Shown here piece after piece: positions 60,332-64,000 of a stretch of 64,000 nucleotides of DNA. The notes beneath the pieces are model-generated. The model was not told where the DNA came from, did no database searches, and saw only the letters and a list, made by a program, of their open reading frames with translations. This DNA is from an uncultured Methanomassiliicoccales archaeon (GTDB taxonomy: Archaea > Thermoplasmatota > Thermoplasmata > Methanomassiliicoccales > Methanomethylophilaceae), in the NCBI GenBank assembly GCA_934702355.1, contig CAKUXX010000009.1:17435-81434 (forward strand), read 5' to 3'. Position 1 is the first letter of the stretch, and every line of letters starts with the position of its first letter. The translations under genes and the position numbers were made by a program.

Positions 60332-62239
60332 ATGGATGGGAGCATGCAGCGTGCCGAGAGTGACTACGATGCGGACAGCATCGTGGCGCTCAAAGGTCTC
60401 GAAGCGGTCCGCAAAAGACCCGGTATGTATATCGGGTCAACTGATGCCCGCGGTCTTCATCACATGGTTTACGAGGTCGTCGACAACGGTATCGACGAGG
60501 TCATGGCGGGATTCGCCACAGAGGTCGATGTCATCATCAACGAGGACGGTTCGATCTCCGTCACGGACGACGGAAGGGGTATCCCCACAGGGATCAATCA
60601 TGAAGAGGGCAAGTCTGCTCTGGAGATGTGTCTGACCGACCTGCACGCAGGCGGAAAGTTCAATCAGAACAGCTACAAGGTGTCCGGAGGTCTCCACGGA
60701 GTGGGAGTGTCCGTCGTCAACGCGCTTTCCTCGCGCTTGGAAGCGGTCGTCTACAGGGAGGGCAAGATCTGGAAGCAGACCTACCACATAGGCGAGCCCG
60801 ACGGTCCCGTCGAGATCATCGGCGATTCCGACAGGCACGGTACCACCATCACGTTCTGGCCGGACAAGGACATGTTCGAGACGGTCGATTTTGATTACAC
60901 GACCCTTCAGAACAGGTTCCGCAACCAGGCATTCCTGAACATCGAGGCGACCATCAACTTCGAGGACCGCCGCACGGGAAGGAAGGAGAGGTTCCACTAC
61001 GACGGCGGAGTATCCGAATTCGTGCAGTACCTGAACAGGTCCAAGACCCCCCTGCACCCAACACCGATCAGATTCTCGGGAGAGAGGAACGGCGTCTCCA
61101 TAGATATCGCGCTCCAGTACACCGACGGCTACAACGAGGAGATCGACTCGTTCGTCAACACGATCTTCACCCCCGAGGGCGGAACGCACCTCACGGGATT
61201 CAGGACATCCCTGACGAAGACCATCAACGACTACGGAAAGGCGAACGGACTCCTGAAGGACATCACACTCGAGGGATCCGACGTCAGGGAAGGTCTCACC
61301 GCAATCGTCAGCATCAAGATGGCCGAGCCACAGTTCGAGGGACAGACCAAGGCGAAGCTCGGCAGCAGCGTGGCGATGGGTGCAGTGTCTGGTCTCATGA
61401 ACGACAAGCTCGCGGAGTACCTCCTCGAGAACCCGTCCGTTTCCCAGATAATCCTCAAGAAGGCCATCTCGGCTTACGAAGGCCGCGAGGCCGCCAGGAA
61501 GGCGAGGGATGCAACCCGTAGGAAATCCGTCCTGGAGACCACAAGTCTCCCCGGTAAGTTGGCAGACTGCTCCGAGAGGGACCCCTCCAAGTGCGAACTG
61601 TACATCGTCGAGGGAGAATCCGCAGGAGGAAGCGCCAAACAGGGCCGCGACCGTGCATTCCAGGCCATCCTGCCGCTCAGGGGAAAGATCCTCAACGTCG
61701 AGAAGGCGAGGCCGGACAAGCTTCTGGACCACGAGGAGATCAAGAACCTTGCGATCGCCATCGGAGGCGGCATAGGGAAGGATTTCGATGTCACCAAGAT
61801 ACGCTACCACAACGTCGTCATCATGACCGATGCGGATGTGGATGGAGCGCACATCGGAACACTTCTCCTCACCCTGTTCTACAGGCAGATGAAGCCCCTC
61901 ATAGAGGCCGGGCACGTCTACATAGCGATGCCTCCGCTCTACAGGGTCTACAAAGGCAAGAAGCAGATCTATGCCTACAACGACGACGAGATGGCCGCCG
62001 CGATGTCCGAACTCGGTCAGGGCGCCAACGTGTCCCGTTACAAGGGTCTCGGAGAGATGAATCCCCAGCAGCTTTGGGAGACCACGATGAATCCCGAGAC
62101 CAGGATAATGAAGAAAGTGACGATCGAGGACGGTATGATCGCGGATCAGCTGTTCTCCGTCCTCATGGGCGACGATGTCGAGCCCCGCAGGGAGTACATC
62201 ATCGAACATGCCCACGAGGTAGTGAACCTGGATGTGTGA
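60332..62239 (+). CDS. gyrB: DNA gyrase subunit B
   Basis: The 635-aa ATPase subunit of bacterial-type gyrase has the GHKL fold (VRKRPGMYIGS, VVDNGIDEVMAG, TDDGRGIPTG, GGLHGVGVSVVNALS) and TOPRIM (VEGESAGGSAKQGRDR, TDADVDGAHI). It adds negative supercoils. ATG 60332 is six nt after the predicted start; ATG 60344 (MQRAES) is the alternative. In archaea gyrase was acquired from bacteria. gyrA starts four nt after its stop. Confidence 0.97.
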   Translation: MDGSMQRAESDYDADSIVALKGLEAVRKRPGMYIGSTDARGLHHMVYEVVDNGIDEVMAGFATEVDVIINEDGSISVTDDGRGIPTGINHEEGKSALEMCLTDLHAGGKFNQNSYKVSGGLHGVGVSVVNALSSRLEAVVYREGKIWKQTYHIGEPDGPVEIIGDSDRHGTTITFWPDKDMFETVDFDYTTLQNRFRNQAFLNIEATINFEDRRTGRKERFHYDGGVSEFVQYLNRSKTPLHPTPIRFSGERNGVSIDIALQYTDGYNEEIDSFVNTIFTPEGGTHLTGFRTSLTKTINDYGKANGLLKDITLEGSDVREGLTAIVSIKMAEPQFEGQTKAKLGSSVAMGAVSGLMNDKLAEYLLENPSVSQIILKKAISAYEGREAARKARDATRRKSVLETTSLPGKLADCSERDPSKCELYIVEGESAGGSAKQGRDRAFQAILPLRGKILNVEKARPDKLLDHEEIKNLAIAIGGGIGKDFDVTKIRYHNVVIMTDADVDGAHIGTLLLTLFYRQMKPLIEAGHVYIAMPPLYRVYKGKKQIYAYNDDEMAAAMSELGQGANVSRYKGLGEMNPQQLWETTMNPETRIMKKVTIEDGMIADQLFSVLMGDDVEPRREYIIEHAHEVVNLDV

Positions 62240-62243
62240 TACC

Positions 62244-64000
62244 ATGGACGGAGAGAAGAAGCTCATCATACAGCCTATCGAGAAGGAGATGCACCGCTCG
62301 TACATCGACTACTCCATGAGTGTCATCGTCGGCCGTGCGCTTCCCGATGTCAGGGACGGTCTGAAGCCGGTCCACAGGAAGATCATGTATGCCATGTCCG
62401 AGCTCGGACTGGTCTACAACAGGCCGCACAAGAAGTCCGCGACCGTGGTGGGAGAGGTCCTCGGAAAGTACCATCCTCACGGAGACACGGCGGCATACGA
62501 TTCCATGGTTAGGATGGCCCAGCCGTTCTCGCTGAGATATCCCCTCGTCGACGGACAGGGTAACTTCGGATCCGTGGACGGCGACCCGCCTGCGGCCATG
62601 CGTTACACCGAGGCAAGGATGTCCAAGGTGGCCAGCGATCTGCTCGCAGACCTGGACAAGGACACCGTCGACATGATGGACAACTACGACGGCTCCCTGA
62701 AGGAGCCCACCGTCCTGCCTTCCAAGTTCCCGAACCTTTTGGTCAACGGTTCCGACGGAATCGCCGTCGGTATGGCCACGAAGATGCCCCCGCACAACCT
62801 GCGCGAGGTCTGCGACGCGATCGTCTACACCGTGGACAACCCCGATTGCGTGCTCGAGGACCTGATGCAGTTCGTGAAGGGACCCGATTTCCCCACGGGC
62901 GGCACGATCTACGGCATCGGAGGCATACGCTCCGCCTACGAGACCGGACGCGGTAGGCTCAAGGTCAGGTCCAACACCCATATGGAGGAGATGGACAACG
63001 GCAAGACCAGGATCATCGTCGACGAGATCCCCTACCAGGTCAACAAATCACAGCTCATCCTGCAGATCGCCGACCGTGTCAAGGAGAAGGAGATCGAGGG
63101 CATAACCGACCTCCGCGATGAGTCCGACCGTCACGGAATGAGGATCGTCATAGAGCTGCACAGGGATGCCATACCCTCCGTGGTGCTGGAGAACCTGTTC
63201 AAGAAGACCAACATGGAGATCACCTACGGTATCATCAACATCGCACTGGTCGACAACAAGCCCACAACCCTCGGTCTGAAGTCGCTGATCACATACTACA
63301 TCGCCCACCGCAAGGACGTCGTCGTCCGCAGGACCAAGTTCGACCTTGCCCAGGCGGAGAAGCGCTTCCACATACTGGGGGGTCTGATGAAGGCCATCAA
63401 CATGCTCGACGAGACGATCGCTCTCATCAGGGGATCGTCCAGCGGGGAGGAGGCCAACCTTGGGTTGCAGTCCCTTCTCGGCATCGATGCCGATCAGGCA
63501 AAGGCCATCCTGGACATGAGGCTCCAGAAGCTCACAGGACTCGAACTCAACTCCATCAGGGAGGAGTACGAGGATCTGAAGGTCCAGATGGACGATCTGA
63601 GGGACATCCTCGCCAACGAGTCCAGGGTCCTCGGAATAATCAAGGACGAGACCTTGGAGATGAAGGAGGCCTACGGCGACGACAGGAGGACCGTGATCGA
63701 TCCGAATGCCATCGACACCGACGAAGAGGACCTCATCCCGCGCGAGCAGGTGGTCATAACGATCTCCGCTGACAACTACATCAAGCGCATCCCCCTGAGC
63801 ACGTACAGGCAGCAGTCCCGCGGAGGAGTGGGACTCACAGCCATGCAGACCAAGGAGGAGGACCATGTCGCATCGATGTTCGTCACGTCGTCCCACGACT
63901 ATGTGATGTTCATAACGAACCACGGCCGTCTGCATTGGCTGAAGGGATACAGGATCCCCGAGGGCAGCAGGCAGTCCAAAGGAAAGCCGATCGTCAACCT
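62244..64000 (+). CDS. gyrA: DNA gyrase subunit A (3' truncated by window)
   Basis: About 585 residues are visible. The start is ATG 62244, and the frame runs open to the window end. SYIDYSMSVIVGRALPDVRDGLKPVHRKIMY, GKYHPHGDTAAYDS and AAMRYTEARM with the catalytic Tyr mark the breakage-reunion domain. A coiled coil and the start of the beta-pinwheel C-terminal domain follow. The GyrA box is YRQQSRGGVG at 521-530, instead of the bacterial QRRGGRG, so wrapping may differ. The 3' part is missing only because of the window edge. Confidence 0.96.
   Translation, partial: MDGEKKLIIQPIEKEMHRSYIDYSMSVIVGRALPDVRDGLKPVHRKIMYAMSELGLVYNRPHKKSATVVGEVLGKYHPHGDTAAYDSMVRMAQPFSLRYPLVDGQGNFGSVDGDPPAAMRYTEARMSKVASDLLADLDKDTVDMMDNYDGSLKEPTVLPSKFPNLLVNGSDGIAVGMATKMPPHNLREVCDAIVYTVDNPDCVLEDLMQFVKGPDFPTGGTIYGIGGIRSAYETGRGRLKVRSNTHMEEMDNGKTRIIVDEIPYQVNKSQLILQIADRVKEKEIEGITDLRDESDRHGMRIVIELHRDAIPSVVLENLFKKTNMEITYGIINIALVDNKPTTLGLKSLITYYIAHRKDVVVRRTKFDLAQAEKRFHILGGLMKAINMLDETIALIRGSSSGEEANLGLQSLLGIDADQAKAILDMRLQKLTGLELNSIREEYEDLKVQMDDLRDILANESRVLGIIKDETLEMKEAYGDDRRTVIDPNAIDTDEEDLIPREQVVITISADNYIKRIPLSTYRQQSRGGVGLTAMQTKEEDHVASMFVTSSHDYVMFITNHGRLHWLKGYRIPEGSRQSKGKPIVN

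Noticed and set aside
1..64000. CRISPR arrays, insertion sequences or integrated elements
   Set aside because: No regularly spaced repeats, transposase, integrase or attachment-site pair was found; the only long inverted repeat is the ORB pair.

Overview
The window is archaeal. It carries TFB, Gar1, an Orc1/Cdc6 initiator, MCM, the primase small subunit, DNA polymerase D small subunit, a split GMP synthetase, a complete A-type ATP synthase operon, prefoldin alpha, ribosomal protein LX, FtsY, TiaS, Tsr3, an Nmd3-like protein and a tRNA-splicing endonuclease. It also carries a bacterial-type DNA gyrase (gyrB-gyrA), which among archaea is typical of the Thermoplasmata and some other Euryarchaeota. 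Gene content, moderately high GC and compact TATA-driven, often leaderless promoters suggest a Thermoplasmata-class archaeon, most likely Methanomassiliicoccales (Methanomethylophilaceae-like). No methanogenesis gene is present, so this placement is an inference.

Layout. 0-5 kb: start of a SecE-like gene, UPF0147, guaAa, a PH-domain protein, guaAb-purE, a small membrane protein and gar1-tfb. 5-8 kb: a winged-helix protein, endA and trpB2. 8-14 kb: an HTH-CDC48-Hsp20 stress cluster, then a second regulator coupled to a TraB-like and a CPBP-protease-like gene. 14-17 kb: TIM-barrel protein, UPF0201 and DNA polymerase D small subunit. 17-25.4 kb: the atpH-I-K-E-C-F-A-B-D operon on the minus strand, ending in an unlisted 52-aa membrane protein. 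25.5-29.5 kb: AT-rich segment with dCMP deaminase, a signal peptidase, cdc6 and a strong candidate replication origin. 29.5-43 kb: tiaS, thiolase, M20 peptidase, LX-pfdA-ftsY, YeiH, priS, TatD-like plus degenerate MBL pair, htpX, HPS-RraA fusion, degenerate LMW-phosphatase plus tsr3, ferredoxin. 43-49.5 kb: mcm-DUF424-nmd3-like genes, fumarase subunits and a surface protein. 49.7-58.7 kb: a giant Lhr-type helicase, regulators and a divergent base-excision-repair pair (OGG and endonuclease IV). 58.8-64 kb: tRNA-Thr(CGT), thiC, gyrB and gyrA (cut by the window end).

How it works together. Replication is the dominant theme. Orc1/Cdc6 and its ORB-flanked AT-rich region, MCM, primase, polymerase D small subunit and gyrase lie within about 50 kb, and the largest operons (ATP synthase to the left, MCM, helicase and gyrase to the right) are transcribed away from the origin. 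The strongest non-coding signals are a 26-nt exact inverted pair of origin recognition boxes around cdc6, a 27-nt alternating pyrimidine-purine (Z-DNA-prone) tract in the thiC/gyrB promoter, and two TGTACA boxes in the trpB2 promoter that match the TRP box of the archaeal TrpY regulon. Several enzymes have lost catalytic residues (an LMW-phosphatase and a metallo-beta-lactamase fold protein) and sit in tight operons with active partners.
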